Shown in pieces: positions 7,562 to 15,390 of a stretch of 64,000 nt of DNA; position 1 is the stretch's first letter; every line of letters starts with the position of its first letter. The DNA lies in assembly GCF_042432445.1 (NCBI RefSeq), contig NZ_JBHLXE010000027.1:1-64000 (forward strand). The letters are read 5' to 3'. The position numbers and the translations under genes were made by a program. The notes beneath the pieces were generated by a model. That model was not told the origin of the DNA. It saw only the letters and a list, made by a program, of their open reading frames with translations, and made no database searches. The DNA comes from Thorsellia kenyensis. GTDB taxonomy: Bacteria; Pseudomonadota; Gammaproteobacteria; Enterobacterales; Thorselliaceae.

Positions 7562-8140
7562 TTGGAAAAGAAAAAACGGAAGTTGAAATCAAAGGTGTGC
7601 AAATGGTGCAAAAAGACGTTTGAACCAACAAAGCCACTTCAAAGCGTATGTAGCCCAAATTGCGCAATTCAAAAAATCAGGCATGAAAACAGAATCAAGC
7701 AGGAACGAAAAAGAAACGAGGAGTTAAAAGTCGAGCGAGCCGAAATAAGGCAAAGGAAGTTAAGCGTTAAACCTCGCTCACATTGGATGAATAAAGCTCA
7801 AGCAGCAGTGAATAAATTCATCAGGGCAAGAGACAAGGATTTACCGTGTATTTCATGTGGAACGACTACAACAGCTCAATGGGACGCAGGACATTACAGA
7901 ACGACCGCATCAGCACCTCAATTGAGATTTGATGAGGATAACATACATAAACAGTGCGTAGTCTGCAATCAGCATAAATCAGGCAATTTAGTGCCCTACC
8001 GTGTCGAATTAATAAAACGAATTGGATTAGAACGAACTGAAGCGTTAGAGAGCAATCACAAGAACAGAAAGTACACAGTAGATGAATTAAAAGCGATTGA
8101 ACAGCAGTACAAAGATAAACTCAAGAATATGGAGCAATAA
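7562..8140 (+). CDS. ninG: NinG (Rap-like) recombination nuclease
   Basis: 192 residues from TTG 7562, chosen because GGAGG lies five bases upstream and the product then begins KKKRKLKSKVCKWCK, as usual for NinG. It has an N-terminal zinc knuckle (CKWC ... CSPNC), a basic coiled helix and an HNH-like C-terminal zinc domain (CISCG, DAGHYRT, QCVVCN). Lambda Rap is a structure-specific nuclease that cuts D-loops and Holliday junctions. The gene ends directly against the antiterminator. Confidence 0.88.
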   Translation: MEKKKRKLKSKVCKWCKKTFEPTKPLQSVCSPNCAIQKIRHENRIKQERKRNEELKVERAEIRQRKLSVKPRSHWMNKAQAAVNKFIRARDKDLPCISCGTTTTAQWDAGHYRTTASAPQLRFDEDNIHKQCVVCNQHKSGNLVPYRVELIKRIGLERTEALESNHKNRKYTVDELKAIEQQYKDKLKNMEQ

Positions 8141-8569
8141 ATGGAAAAGCTAACCCCAGAACAAACACAAGAAATCGAAAATCTAATGGAGACTTGGGGC
8201 GCTTGGGTGTACTCAGGTCGACTTGAAAAGCGTGAGGTGAGTATGCTTGGTCAATTAATGGCTAGAGTGAATCCACAAAAATATCAAAATAGGCCTATGT
8301 GTGATGACGATACAGGTTTATTGATTGATGAAATAATGCAAGAGATTAAGATTGAGAGCGAGCCAGCTTTTGAATTTTTAGTTAATTATTATGTTTATTT
8401 GGCAAGTAATACCCAAGTGGCAATTAGATACTACAGAAAAACAGATAAATCAGGCAAGAGACCATGTTTAAGAACCTATTACTATGTTGCTAATAGAGTG
8501 CTTGATGAATACAGGTTGAAAATACATAAAAGATTCAATCAATTAAAATCTTTACAAAAAACAGGTTAA
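8141..8569 (+). CDS. Q-type late antitermination protein
   Basis: 142 residues resembling the Phage_antitermQ family: LMETWGAWVYSG near the start and a helical C-terminus with RTYYYVANRVLDEYR. It is last in the early operon and is followed by a promoter and a terminator 50 bases downstream, the standard arrangement for Q. It should modify RNA polymerase at the late promoter so that lysis, head and tail genes are transcribed. Confidence 0.8.
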   Translation: MEKLTPEQTQEIENLMETWGAWVYSGRLEKREVSMLGQLMARVNPQKYQNRPMCDDDTGLLIDEIMQEIKIESEPAFEFLVNYYVYLASNTQVAIRYYRKTDKSGKRPCLRTYYYVANRVLDEYRLKIHKRFNQLKSLQKTG

Positions 8570-8574
8570 AAAGA

Positions 8575-8605
8575 TTGCATTATTTTGCAGTTAATGTACT
8601 ATAAA
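8575..8605 (+). promoter_or_regulatory. late promoter (pR'-like)
   Basis: TTGCAT (8575-8580) and TACTAT/TATAAA (8597-8605) with 16-19 bases between. It lies right after Q and ~50 bases before a strong terminator, so short constitutive transcripts would stop there unless Q acts. Confidence 0.5.
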
Positions 8606-8652
8606 TTCATTACTCTGCTGTAGCTGTACGCAGTTGAGCATTACAAAACAAT

Positions 8653-8677
8653 AAACCGCTTAATTGCGGTTTTTTTA
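8653..8677 (+). terminator. late-leader terminator (tR'-like)
   Basis: AAACCGC-ttaatt-GCGGTTT plus a T-run, just downstream of the late promoter. It is the probable target of Q antitermination. Confidence 0.8.
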
Positions 8678-8690
8678 TATCTAAATTTCG

Positions 8691-8720
8691 AGCCCTAGTC
8701 TAACCGCTGGGGCTTTTTTT
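8691..8720 (+). terminator. second terminator before the lysis genes
   Basis: AGCCC-loop-GGGCT and eight T, ending 14 bases before the first holin gene. Confidence 0.7.
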
Positions 8721-8733
8721 TATTGGAGTTGCA

Positions 8734-9132
8734 ATGGAACCAAACACAATTGTTGCCGCAGGTGTAACAGTGGCGGGTGCGACTACAACAGCAGTGATTT
8801 CATCGCCTTTTTACGATTATCAAACTTTGGTATTTGCAGGGTCGTTGATTGGCGCTCTGCTGTTTACGTTTCTGAATCAGCACTATAAATTAACCTTAAA
8901 AATACCATTAGCTTTGATTTCTTTTGCGACAGGTTATTTCATGACACCAGGCGTCCAAATCTATATGGGTAATCAGGGCTGGATATCTCACGATAATATT
9001 TTTATGGGTTTCGGTATAGCATTATTCTTATCATCATCATTTGTTGCTTTTTATGCCTATATTCAGAAGAAAGGAATCAAGGGTGTAGCAAAGGATGTGC
9101 AAGACATTAGAAAGGGGTCAAATGATGAATGA
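8734..9132 (+). CDS. putative holin
   Basis: 132 residues with hydrophobic segments near 5-28, 30-48, 52-72 and 90-112 and a charged C-terminal tail (KKGIKGVAKDVQDIRKG). First gene after the late promoter, with GGAG upstream of the ATG. Its position and topology fit a multipass phage holin that permeabilises the inner membrane. The family assignment is by context more than by motif. Confidence 0.65.
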   Translation: MEPNTIVAAGVTVAGATTTAVISSPFYDYQTLVFAGSLIGALLFTFLNQHYKLTLKIPLALISFATGYFMTPGVQIYMGNQGWISHDNIFMGFGIALFLSSSFVAFYAYIQKKGIKGVAKDVQDIRKGSNDE

Positions 9133-9451
9133 ACACATTCAGCTTTTATTTGAAACGTACAATTGGATGACAATATCAAATCTGGTCGTAAGTTTACTCA
9201 ACTTCATTTTAATGTTCGCATATCACAAGCCGCCTGAAAAGAAACCTAATTTCTTTAAATCGCTATTAGCTACAGCAATGATGTTTTGGATGGGATTTAT
9301 CTCATACAGAATACTAACGTTAGGATATGACGGTAATATCGACCTAGGCGAGCTTGGATTTAACACTACATTTTTATTATTTGTAATTATCGAACGTGGT
9401 AATGCTTATCTAGCAACCAAGAGAGCCGTATCCCCTTTTCTTGGTAACTAA
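9122..9451 (+). CDS. second holin-like membrane protein
   Basis: 109 residues from ATG 9122, with AGGGG four bases upstream. It overlaps the end of the first holin gene. Three hydrophobic segments (about 18-35, 45-65, 80-97) surround a KPPEKKP loop. It resembles small phage holins. A holin-antiholin pair is likely, but which is which cannot be told. Confidence 0.6.
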   Translation: MMNEHIQLLFETYNWMTISNLVVSLLNFILMFAYHKPPEKKPNFFKSLLATAMMFWMGFISYRILTLGYDGNIDLGELGFNTTFLLFVIIERGNAYLATKRAVSPFLGN

Positions 9452-9470
9452 ACATTCAATAATAACATCT

Positions 9471-9492
9471 ACCGCCTTAATGGCGGTTTTTT
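9471..9492 (+). terminator. terminator before the endolysin
   Basis: ACCGCC-ttaat-GGCGGTTTTTT, placed between holins and endolysin. Confidence 0.75.
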
Positions 9493-9512
9493 CATTTATA
9501 GGAGCAGTAATA

Positions 9513-9929
9513 ATGGCAAAACATTTTAAATTTTCAGAAGTCAGCCTTAACAACCTTAAAGGTGTTCATCCAGATTTAGTGAAAGTCGTCACTTTAGCGC
9601 TTCATAAAAGCACAGTCGATTTCCGTGTCATAGAGGGTTTAAGAACAAAAGAGAGGCAAAGGGATTTATTTGCTAAAGGCGCAAGCCAAACTATGAACTC
9701 TCGCCACATTACCGGTCACGCAGTTGATTGTGCTCCATGGATAAATGGAACAATCCCGTGGAAAGATAAACCGAAATTTAAGGCTATTTCAGATGCAATG
9801 TTTGAAGCTGCCAAAGAATTAGGGGTTCATATCCGATGGGGCGGCGACTGGAACGAGAATGGTCGTTCAGATGATGAGCGGTTTTATGATGGTCCTCATT
9901 TTGAGTTATCTCGCAAAGAGTATCCGTAA
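9513..9929 (+). CDS. M15-family endolysin
   Basis: 138 residues from ATG 9513 (GGAG upstream). An earlier in-frame start would run through the terminator and is rejected. The zinc site of VanY/L-Ala-D-Glu peptidases is complete: SRHITGHAVD gives His65 and Asp72, and DGPHFE gives His129. It lacks a signal peptide or SAR segment, so it should need a holin for release. Its stop overlaps the next start (TAATG). Confidence 0.9.
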   Translation: MAKHFKFSEVSLNNLKGVHPDLVKVVTLALHKSTVDFRVIEGLRTKERQRDLFAKGASQTMNSRHITGHAVDCAPWINGTIPWKDKPKFKAISDAMFEAAKELGVHIRWGGDWNENGRSDDERFYDGPHFELSRKEYP

Positions 9930-10279
9930 TGAGTAAAACCCATCTTATTTTATTGGCTGTTATTGGTTTTGGGCTATTGATACTTGGTGTTAATTACACG
10001 TTAAGCCTAAGAGATAGTTTAACACTCGCTAATGCCCAAGTCACTAAACTTGATACAACGATTAAACTGCAGTCTGCATTAACTCAATCAATGAATCAGG
10101 TTAGCATGGCAGTTATTCAAAATAAACAGGATTTAGCTAATGATGAGAATCAAACAAAACAGCAGATACGCACCATTGTACAGACTGCTGACTGTTCTCG
10201 CACTCTTGTGCCTGTCGATGCTTCTAATCGGTTGCGGGAGTACGCGGACCGAATACGTAACGCTACATCAACCAACTGA
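9929..10279 (+). CDS. Rz-like inner-membrane spanin
   Basis: 116 residues: an N-terminal membrane anchor (HLILLAVIGFGLLILGV), then a long periplasmic coiled coil rich in Gln and Asn. It directly follows the endolysin and contains the start of a nested lipoprotein gene, the hallmark of Rz/Rz1 pairs. With its partner it would fuse inner and outer membranes in the last lysis step. Confidence 0.8.
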   Translation: MSKTHLILLAVIGFGLLILGVNYTLSLRDSLTLANAQVTKLDTTIKLQSALTQSMNQVSMAVIQNKQDLANDENQTKQQIRTIVQTADCSRTLVPVDASNRLREYADRIRNATSTN

Positions 10280-10448
10280 TCCAAGTTTGCTAGCCGACAT
10301 CAATATCCCGATGATTCCTAAACCGCTAACTTTTGGGGCTAGTATGGACTTGAACATTGAGTTAATCAGCAAGCTAGGTCAATGCAATGTAGATAAAAGG
10401 GCTCTTAGGGAGATTGAAGCTGTAAGAGCTAAGCAATTAGTTAATTAA
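10140..10448 (+). CDS. Rz1-like outer-membrane spanin lipoprotein
   Basis: 102 residues, nested in another frame over the 3' part of the Rz-like gene and running past it. The signal peptide ends in the lipobox LLIGC (Cys32 from the first Met), with short Pro-containing mature segments (LHQPTDPS, PMIPKPL). Starts at 10140 or 10143 are both possible. It is longer than lambda Rz1 but fits the o-spanin pattern. Confidence 0.8.
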   Translation: MMRIKQNSRYAPLYRLLTVLALLCLSMLLIGCGSTRTEYVTLHQPTDPSLLADINIPMIPKPLTFGASMDLNIELISKLGQCNVDKRALREIEAVRAKQLVN

Positions 10449-10539
10449 AAGTGGGTAGACCCATTTTGGAAAATACCATCAGTTTTTGATTCTCCAAATT
10501 TGGATTATTAAAGTATAAAAAATGAACAAAGGTGAAAGC

Positions 10540-10785
10540 ATGGGTAATTTAAATTTCGGACAAGCTTTAGAGGCTGTAAAACAAGGTAAGAAGGTTCAAC
10601 GTAGTGGCTGGAATGGTTCAGGTTTGTGGGTTGAAATGCAAGTGCCAGATTCGCACTCTAAAATGACATTGCCATACCTGTACCTTAACTATCCAGATAA
10701 CGCGAAAACGACACCTAGCGCAAAAGTCCCTTGGCTTGCTAGTCAAACCGATATTCTTGCCGAAGATTGGGCAATCGTTGATTAA
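10540..10785 (+). CDS. Tad2-like (DUF2829) protein
   Basis: 81 residues from ATG 10540, supported by AAAGGTG upstream; an ATG at 10522 is an alternative. It carries the DUF2829 hallmarks: NFGQALEAVKQGKKVQRSGWNG, a LWVEMQ strand, PYLYLNY and the C-terminal LAEDWAIVD. The family includes Tad2, a phage protein that sequesters the cyclic-nucleotide signals of Thoeris (and CBASS) defence. Activity of this member is inferred. It sits among late lysis-cluster accessory genes. Confidence 0.85.
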   Translation: MGNLNFGQALEAVKQGKKVQRSGWNGSGLWVEMQVPDSHSKMTLPYLYLNYPDNAKTTPSAKVPWLASQTDILAEDWAIVD

Positions 10786-10811
10786 TTGACGGTCAAAGAC
10801 AAGATAAATCA

Positions 10812-10835
10812 GGTACCGTAATTCGTTACGGTACC
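10812..10835 (+). repeat. perfect UUCG hairpin before the tRNA
   Basis: GGTACCGTAA-ttcg-TTACGGTACC, a 10-bp perfect stem with a UUCG tetraloop, ending four bases before the tRNA 5' end. It has no T-run. It could guide 5' processing of the tRNA or protect the upstream mRNA end. Confidence 0.8.
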
Positions 10836-10839
10836 AAAT

Positions 10840-10914
10840 AGCGGATTAGAGAAATGGCATCTCGACAGTCTCATAAGCTGTAGGTAACTGGTTCGATTCC
10901 AGTATCCGCTTCCA
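10840..10914 (+). tRNA. tRNA with CAU anticodon (Met or Ile2)
   Basis: A full cloverleaf can be drawn. The acceptor AGCGGAT pairs perfectly with ATCCGCT. The D stem is GAGA/TCTC. The anticodon stem ACAGT/GCTGT carries loop CTCATAA, and the T arm is ACTGG-TTCGATT-CCAGT. The discriminator T is followed by an encoded CCA. The anticodon CAU can mean elongator Met or, if lysidine-modified, Ile reading AUA. The AUA-rich cargo genes would profit from the latter. The seven-base D loop is short. Confidence 0.85.
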
Positions 10915-10936
10915 ATTAAGCAATGGGCAAATTGCA

Positions 10937-11011
10937 ATGACAGATAACAAACTAACCAGTTTTGAGATTGCAGTCATCGCTATTTGTCTAGCAATTATAT
11001 TTTCAATTTAG
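10937..11011 (+). CDS. 24-residue membrane peptide
   Basis: Short frame MTDNKLTSFEIAVIAICLAII...: a polar start and one hydrophobic helix. It lies between the tRNA and another tiny membrane gene. Support is only the amphipathic layout and tight spacing to the next ribosome site. Confidence 0.35.
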   Translation: MTDNKLTSFEIAVIAICLAIIFSI

Positions 11012-11019
11012 AGGTGAAA

Positions 11020-11109
11020 ATGAATTTTTTAATTAGCATTTTAATAATTTATCTCTTTCTTGGGGTAGCGGTTAACAACGTTAAATTCAAAAAAGAAGAA
11101 AAAAACTGA
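11020..11109 (+). CDS. 29-residue single-span membrane peptide
   Basis: A frame with a strong GAGGTG ribosome site, encoding an N-terminal hydrophobic helix (FLISILIIYLFLGVAV) and a basic tail KFKKEEKN. The layout is typical of small phage membrane proteins. Function unknown. Confidence 0.45.
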   Translation: MNFLISILIIYLFLGVAVNNVKFKKEEKN

Positions 11110-11226
11110 CTATTAAATAAAAGTTTACAAATATCATTATTTGGTCGTTCTTAATTAAATAATTGATTATAGTAAAATCCAAGAGTACAATTTTTTTGTT
11201 TTTTTACTTAATTGAGAGGCTGAGAA

Positions 11227-12090
11227 GTGGTTAAAAGCGAAAAATATTTGGAAGTTGTTGATTTTATAATGAAAAATAAATCAATAGATTATAAAATTTT
11301 AAAAAATACGTTTGATTTGAATGGAGAAGAAGCTAGAACAATAATCAATAAATTAAAAGCAAATAAAGTTATTGGTCTTGAGCCTGTAGGAAACCGTTAT
11401 ATGCTACAGATAGCTTATGATCATCAAGCATTTTTAAATCCAAGTAAGCTGAAAGAAGCAATAAAAGTCAGTACCCCGACAGTTAGACCAAAAAAGCGAG
11501 TTGATCCTGTTAAGCAAATTAAAAGGCATAATTTCTATCAAATTGCTTTTTTTATATTAACGGTTTTAGTGGTGTTCTTAACCTGTTTTTGGGCGGTCAG
11601 GGCTGATACATTATATTTGTTGTTTAGTATACCAGTACAACTAGCGATATTTGTATATTCATATCAATATACGTCTAATACAATTTTTAGTTTTATTGGA
11701 GCCTCTATATTTTCATTATGTTTCTTATTATTTATAAATGCAAAGGAGCCCATTTTTGGCGAGAAATATAAAGAGCAAAAAGAGAATAGTGAGCGGGTCG
11801 AAAAGGCAAATGCAGCAGTAGAGGAAGAAAAAAGGATTAATAGTATCAAAATTGCTAATTCTAGAGGTTCTATTTTGAACAAATTGTTAGATCCAAAGTC
11901 AGCAAGTTTTTTTGGCGAGAAAGTTTCAAATATATCAGGGTCAGGTGTTACATGTGGGTTTGTGTCATCCAATAACCATCTTGGAGGAAAAGTAACCCAA
12001 AGATATGTAGCAAGCCTCTCTCCTGGTGTAGCATTTATCGAGGAAGAAGTTAAAGATTTCGATACTGTTTGGAATCAGTACTGTAATTAG
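11227..12090 (+). CDS. winged-helix plus membrane protein, unknown function
   Basis: 287 residues starting at GTG 11227 with GAGG upstream. Residues 1-60 resemble a winged helix of the FtsK-gamma kind (YLEVVDFIMKN, NGEEARTIINKLKANKVIG). Three hydrophobic helices follow at about 105-125, 128-148 and 152-172, then a charged coiled stretch. The C-terminal domain contains LLDPKSASFFGEKVS and GVTCGFVSSNNHLGG, like small domains in phage and secretion-associated proteins. A DNA-binding-like head on a membrane protein is unusual. It is a single gene ended by its own terminator, which suggests cargo. Confidence 0.6.
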   Translation: MVKSEKYLEVVDFIMKNKSIDYKILKNTFDLNGEEARTIINKLKANKVIGLEPVGNRYMLQIAYDHQAFLNPSKLKEAIKVSTPTVRPKKRVDPVKQIKRHNFYQIAFFILTVLVVFLTCFWAVRADTLYLLFSIPVQLAIFVYSYQYTSNTIFSFIGASIFSLCFLLFINAKEPIFGEKYKEQKENSERVEKANAAVEEEKRINSIKIANSRGSILNKLLDPKSASFFGEKVSNISGSGVTCGFVSSNNHLGGKVTQRYVASLSPGVAFIEEEVKDFDTVWNQYCN

Positions 12091-12108
12091 TTATACATAT
12101 TAGTGCTT

Positions 12109-12129
12109 ACCCGCTTCGGCGGGTTTTTT
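12109..12129 (+). terminator. terminator
   Basis: ACCCGC-ttcg-GCGGGTTTTTT after the winged-helix membrane gene. Confidence 0.85.
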
Positions 12130-12160
12130 ATTTCTGTAACTAATGAAAGGTCGTATTATA

Positions 12161-12541
12161 ATGAAAAAGCTAGTTAAGCCAATCGTCCACTTAAAAATTC
12201 CTATCTATGCAGGACACATCAGTATCTGCGAATCAATTGAAGCAGCTAAATCCTACTTCAAAAATATTGATTTTGAACACTATGGTGATGATTATAACGG
12301 ATTGACAATCAAGGCCTTTGGTAACAATGGGAGTTTATCTGTGATCATCATATTTGATGATATAGACAATATCCCATTCCATGTAATTAGCCACGAATCA
12401 ATTCATGCGGCTTGGGCTGTACTTGATAACTCAGGAATAAAACCGTCTTATGATAATCAAGAAGTTTTAACTTATCTGAGTGATTGGGTGGTTAAAGAGG
12501 TTTTTAGAATTAAAGAAATGAGACGAATATTAAATAATTAG
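12161..12541 (+). CDS. small HExxH protein
   Basis: 126 residues from ATG 12161, chosen for its AAAGGTCG ribosome site over 12143. Residues 78-82 read HESIH, preceded by FHVIS, and Glu101 in a following helix could be the third zinc ligand, so it looks like a minimal zinc metallopeptidase. There is no signal peptide. I do not know a named family. It sits between terminators, separate from the morphogenesis operon. Confidence 0.6.
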   Translation: MKKLVKPIVHLKIPIYAGHISICESIEAAKSYFKNIDFEHYGDDYNGLTIKAFGNNGSLSVIIIFDDIDNIPFHVISHESIHAAWAVLDNSGIKPSYDNQEVLTYLSDWVVKEVFRIKEMRRILNN

Positions 12542-12618
12542 ATATTGATCACATAATTAGTCATAACCTTAAGCTACATTAGCAATAATATTTAATAAAT
12601 TCTTCAAAGGTGGTAATA

Positions 12619-13053
12619 ATGGGTTTTAACGTTTTTGTGGGTAAGAAATTATCGGAAACACGACAAAAAGCATTCAAATGCGCGCTTGGTAGTGCTCAGA
12701 AAACCAATCAAAATTTGCTAATTATATTACCAACCATAGATAATTATAAAAACATAGATAATGATATTGAAGATGCCATAACACGGAAATCATTAGGTCT
12801 AATTCTCAAAAGTACACAACCAACCAAACTTGGAGATATTATAGCTGAGAGAACTATTATAAAAACTTTCGAAAAAAACAATTCTAAATATAGAAATTAT
12901 GTAATTTTTGCAATAGAACCAACCATTAATGATTGGGAGGTTTTAAGAAAATTAAATCAGATTGTAGTAGCAACTGAATGGTGGTCTAGTACAAAGAGCG
13001 ATAAATACAATGAGATATACAAAGAAATTAATGCTAATATAACTCCGACATAA
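12619..13053 (+). CDS. hypothetical protein
   Basis: 144 residues from ATG 12619 with AAAGGTGG upstream. Two beta-strand-like stretches (NLLIILPTID, YVIFAIEPT) suggest an alpha/beta fold, with GLILKSTQPTKLGDIIAERTII between them and a helical end. No family recognised. It is a lone gene ended by a terminator. Confidence 0.55.
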   Translation: MGFNVFVGKKLSETRQKAFKCALGSAQKTNQNLLIILPTIDNYKNIDNDIEDAITRKSLGLILKSTQPTKLGDIIAERTIIKTFEKNNSKYRNYVIFAIEPTINDWEVLRKLNQIVVATEWWSSTKSDKYNEIYKEINANITPT

Positions 13054-13082
13054 ACACGTAGCTTAAAAGCTGCTCTCAAATG

Positions 13083-13104
13083 AACCCACTTCGGTGGGTT
13101 TTTT
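13083..13104 (+). terminator. terminator
   Basis: AACCCAC-ttcg-GTGGGTTTTTT, separating accessory genes from the packaging operon. Confidence 0.85.
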
Positions 13105-13155
13105 CATTTCTAGGCACCAACAAATTAACAAGTAGTAAAGGTAATAAATAAAGTT

Positions 13156-14415
13156 ATGGTCGAGACTATAAAAAAGATAAACATAAACGAGTTAATGCCA
13201 TACGCAAAAAACTCAAGAACCCATAGCGAAGAACAGATTAAGCAGATAGCAAAATCGATTGAAGAGTTTGGATTCACTAACCCTATTTTGACTGACGGTC
13301 AGAATGGGATCATTGCAGGTCATGGACGAGTATTGGCGGCTAAACAATTAGGCATCACAGAAGTACCCGTTATCGAACTATCACATCTGTCAGACGAACA
13401 GAAACGCGCTTACATCATTGCAGATAACCAACTAGCATTAAAAGCCGGGTGGGATCACGATTTACTCAAGGCTGAATTGTTAGATTTGAAGTTAATGAAT
13501 TTCGATATCTCATTAATTGGCTTTAGTGATGATGAATTGGGTTTACTCTTATTTGAAGATGAATTGGAGACTGCAGGTGAAGATACTGAGCCAGAATCAA
13601 TTCAAGAAACCTATGTGTCTGAACGAGGTGATGTGTGGATAATGGGGCCGCATCGATTAATGTGCGGTGATAGCACTAGCTTGGATGATATGGCCAGTTT
13701 AATGAATAATGAGCTTGCTGATTTATGGTTAACTGCCCCTCCCTACAATGTAGCTTATGAAGGTGGAACACCAGAAGCACTTACAATCATGAATGATAGC
13801 ATGAGCGATAGTGACTTTAGACAGTTTTTAGTCGATTGCTACACGGCAGCTGATTCAGCTATGAAACCAGGATCATCATTTTATATCTGGCACGCTGATT
13901 CAGAAGGTTACAATTTCAGAGGTTCAGCAGTAGATATTGGTTGGAAAGTTCGCCAATGTTTAATATGGAATAAAAACTCCATGGTAATGGGTAGGCAAGA
14001 TTACCACTGGAAACATGAACCCTGTTTATATGGATGGAAAGAGGGAGCTTCACACAATTGGTACTCTGATAGAAAACAAACAACGGTAATTGAATTCGAT
14101 AAGCCACTAAGAAACGGTGAACATCCCACGATGAAACCTGTGGGGCTATTTGAATATCAAATTAACAACAGCTCTAAAAAGGGCGATATTATTTTGGACA
14201 GTTTTGGCGGTAGTGGCACAACATTAATAGCATGTGAAAATTTAAAAAGGAAAGCAAGGCTAATGGAATTAGATGAGCGTTATTGCGATGTCATCGTTAA
14301 ACGCTGGCAGACGCACAAAGGTAAGCAAGCAGTATTGGAGTCATCAAGTAAGACCTATGAGCAAGTCAGTAGAGAACGAGAAAAAGAAAAAGCCCCGAGG
14401 GCAGAAACCGCATGA
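13156..14415 (+). CDS. ParB-like nuclease/DNA methyltransferase fusion, altered motif IV
   Basis: 419 residues. Residues 5-95 are a ParB/sulfiredoxin-like domain (GIIAGHGRVLAAKQLG). From ~155 it is an N6-adenine/N4-cytosine methyltransferase with the SAM motif DSFGGSGTT (348-356) and C-terminal target motifs. The catalytic DPPY reads APPY here (residues 194-197, WLTAPPYNV, codon GCC), which should cripple catalysis. Such fusions usually sit just before terminase in phages and methylate phage DNA. The ribosome site is weak. The 3' end overlaps the next gene by 59 bases. Confidence 0.88.
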   Translation: MVETIKKININELMPYAKNSRTHSEEQIKQIAKSIEEFGFTNPILTDGQNGIIAGHGRVLAAKQLGITEVPVIELSHLSDEQKRAYIIADNQLALKAGWDHDLLKAELLDLKLMNFDISLIGFSDDELGLLLFEDELETAGEDTEPESIQETYVSERGDVWIMGPHRLMCGDSTSLDDMASLMNNELADLWLTAPPYNVAYEGGTPEALTIMNDSMSDSDFRQFLVDCYTAADSAMKPGSSFYIWHADSEGYNFRGSAVDIGWKVRQCLIWNKNSMVMGRQDYHWKHEPCLYGWKEGASHNWYSDRKQTTVIEFDKPLRNGEHPTMKPVGLFEYQINNSSKKGDIILDSFGGSGTTLIACENLKRKARLMELDERYCDVIVKRWQTHKGKQAVLESSSKTYEQVSREREKEKAPRAETA

Positions 14416-14731
14416 GCCGACAGCTGAAAAGAAACAAACAGTTCGAATGCATGCGATGGTTGGTACACGGCACGAGTTAATTGCTGAAGTACTTGGAATA
14501 TGCGTAGACACACTTTATAAGTACTACCGAAAAGAGTTAGACCTTTCATCATCAATAGCGAATGCCAATGTAGGCGGAGCGTTATACAACAAAGCCATCT
14601 CAGGCGATACAACGGCAATGATATTTTGGTTAAAGACTAAAGCCGGATTCAAAGAAAGACAAATAATTGAGAACCATGATGTTAAATCCCTATCGGATAT
14701 CATGGATGATTTGCAGCACCCAGAGGAATAA
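14357..14731 (+). CDS. HTH protein upstream of terminase
   Basis: 124 residues from ATG 14357. A basic N-terminus (KKKKPRGQKPHEPT) leads into a helix-turn-helix (TRHELIAEVLGICVDTLYKYY), then a helical region with TAMIFWLKTKAGFKERQ. The same arrangement is common between phage methyltransferases and terminase small subunits. It may recognise DNA during packaging. Function is not established. Confidence 0.65.
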   Translation: MSKSVENEKKKKPRGQKPHEPTAEKKQTVRMHAMVGTRHELIAEVLGICVDTLYKYYRKELDLSSSIANANVGGALYNKAISGDTTAMIFWLKTKAGFKERQIIENHDVKSLSDIMDDLQHPEE

Positions 14732-14773
14732 AATTTTCAACAAGTAACATTAAAAATAAAAGGTATTTCAAAA

Positions 14774-15388
14774 ATGAAAAAGCCAGATTGGGAAGCCATT
14801 GAATCGGCATATCGAGCTGGTTTATTGTCTTTAAGAGAAATAGCATCACTTCATAATATAAGTGAAGGAGCAATAAGAAAGCGTGCCAAGCGAGACGAAT
14901 GGTCAAGAGACCTATCAGCAAAGATAAAAGAACGTTCAGAAGATTTGGTACGCAAACAAGAGGTACGCAGGCAGGTACGCAGTGAATCAAAATTAACAGA
15001 GCGCGTACTTATAGAGTCAACTGCTGAGGCTATAGCTAATATCCGTATGCAACATAGGGGCGATATTAGGAGAGCTAGGGAGATTGTCACAGCTTTATTT
15101 GATGAGCTAGGTTCGCAATGTGCTGACATCGACTCATTACGCAAATTAGGTCAATTAATGTTTGAGCCTGATGACAACGGAAGGGATAAACTCAATGACA
15201 TCTACATGGCGATAATCGCACTACCAGAACGAGTTAAATCAGTTAAGGCGTTAAGCGAGGCAATGAAAAATATGATTGCTTTAGAGCGACAGGCTTATGA
15301 CATTACTGATGGCAAAGATAACAAAGATGGAAACGCAACAGTAACAATTTCAGACATGATGGATGAGCTAACCAACAGGAATAACTAA
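14774..15388 (+). CDS. terminase small subunit
   Basis: 204 residues: an N-terminal HTH (YRAGLLSLREIASLHNISEGAIRKRAKRDEW), then an oligomerisation helical region rich in Arg/Glu. It directly precedes the large terminase gene (2-base gap), so it should recognise the pac or cos site and recruit the large subunit. Confidence 0.82.
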   Translation: MKKPDWEAIESAYRAGLLSLREIASLHNISEGAIRKRAKRDEWSRDLSAKIKERSEDLVRKQEVRRQVRSESKLTERVLIESTAEAIANIRMQHRGDIRRAREIVTALFDELGSQCADIDSLRKLGQLMFEPDDNGRDKLNDIYMAIIALPERVKSVKALSEAMKNMIALERQAYDITDGKDNKDGNATVTISDMMDELTNRNN

Positions 15389-15390
15389 CC

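Noticed and set aside
14851..15144. 97-codon minus-strand frame
   Set aside because: Mirror of the terminase small subunit codons; Ser/Arg-rich antisense translation.
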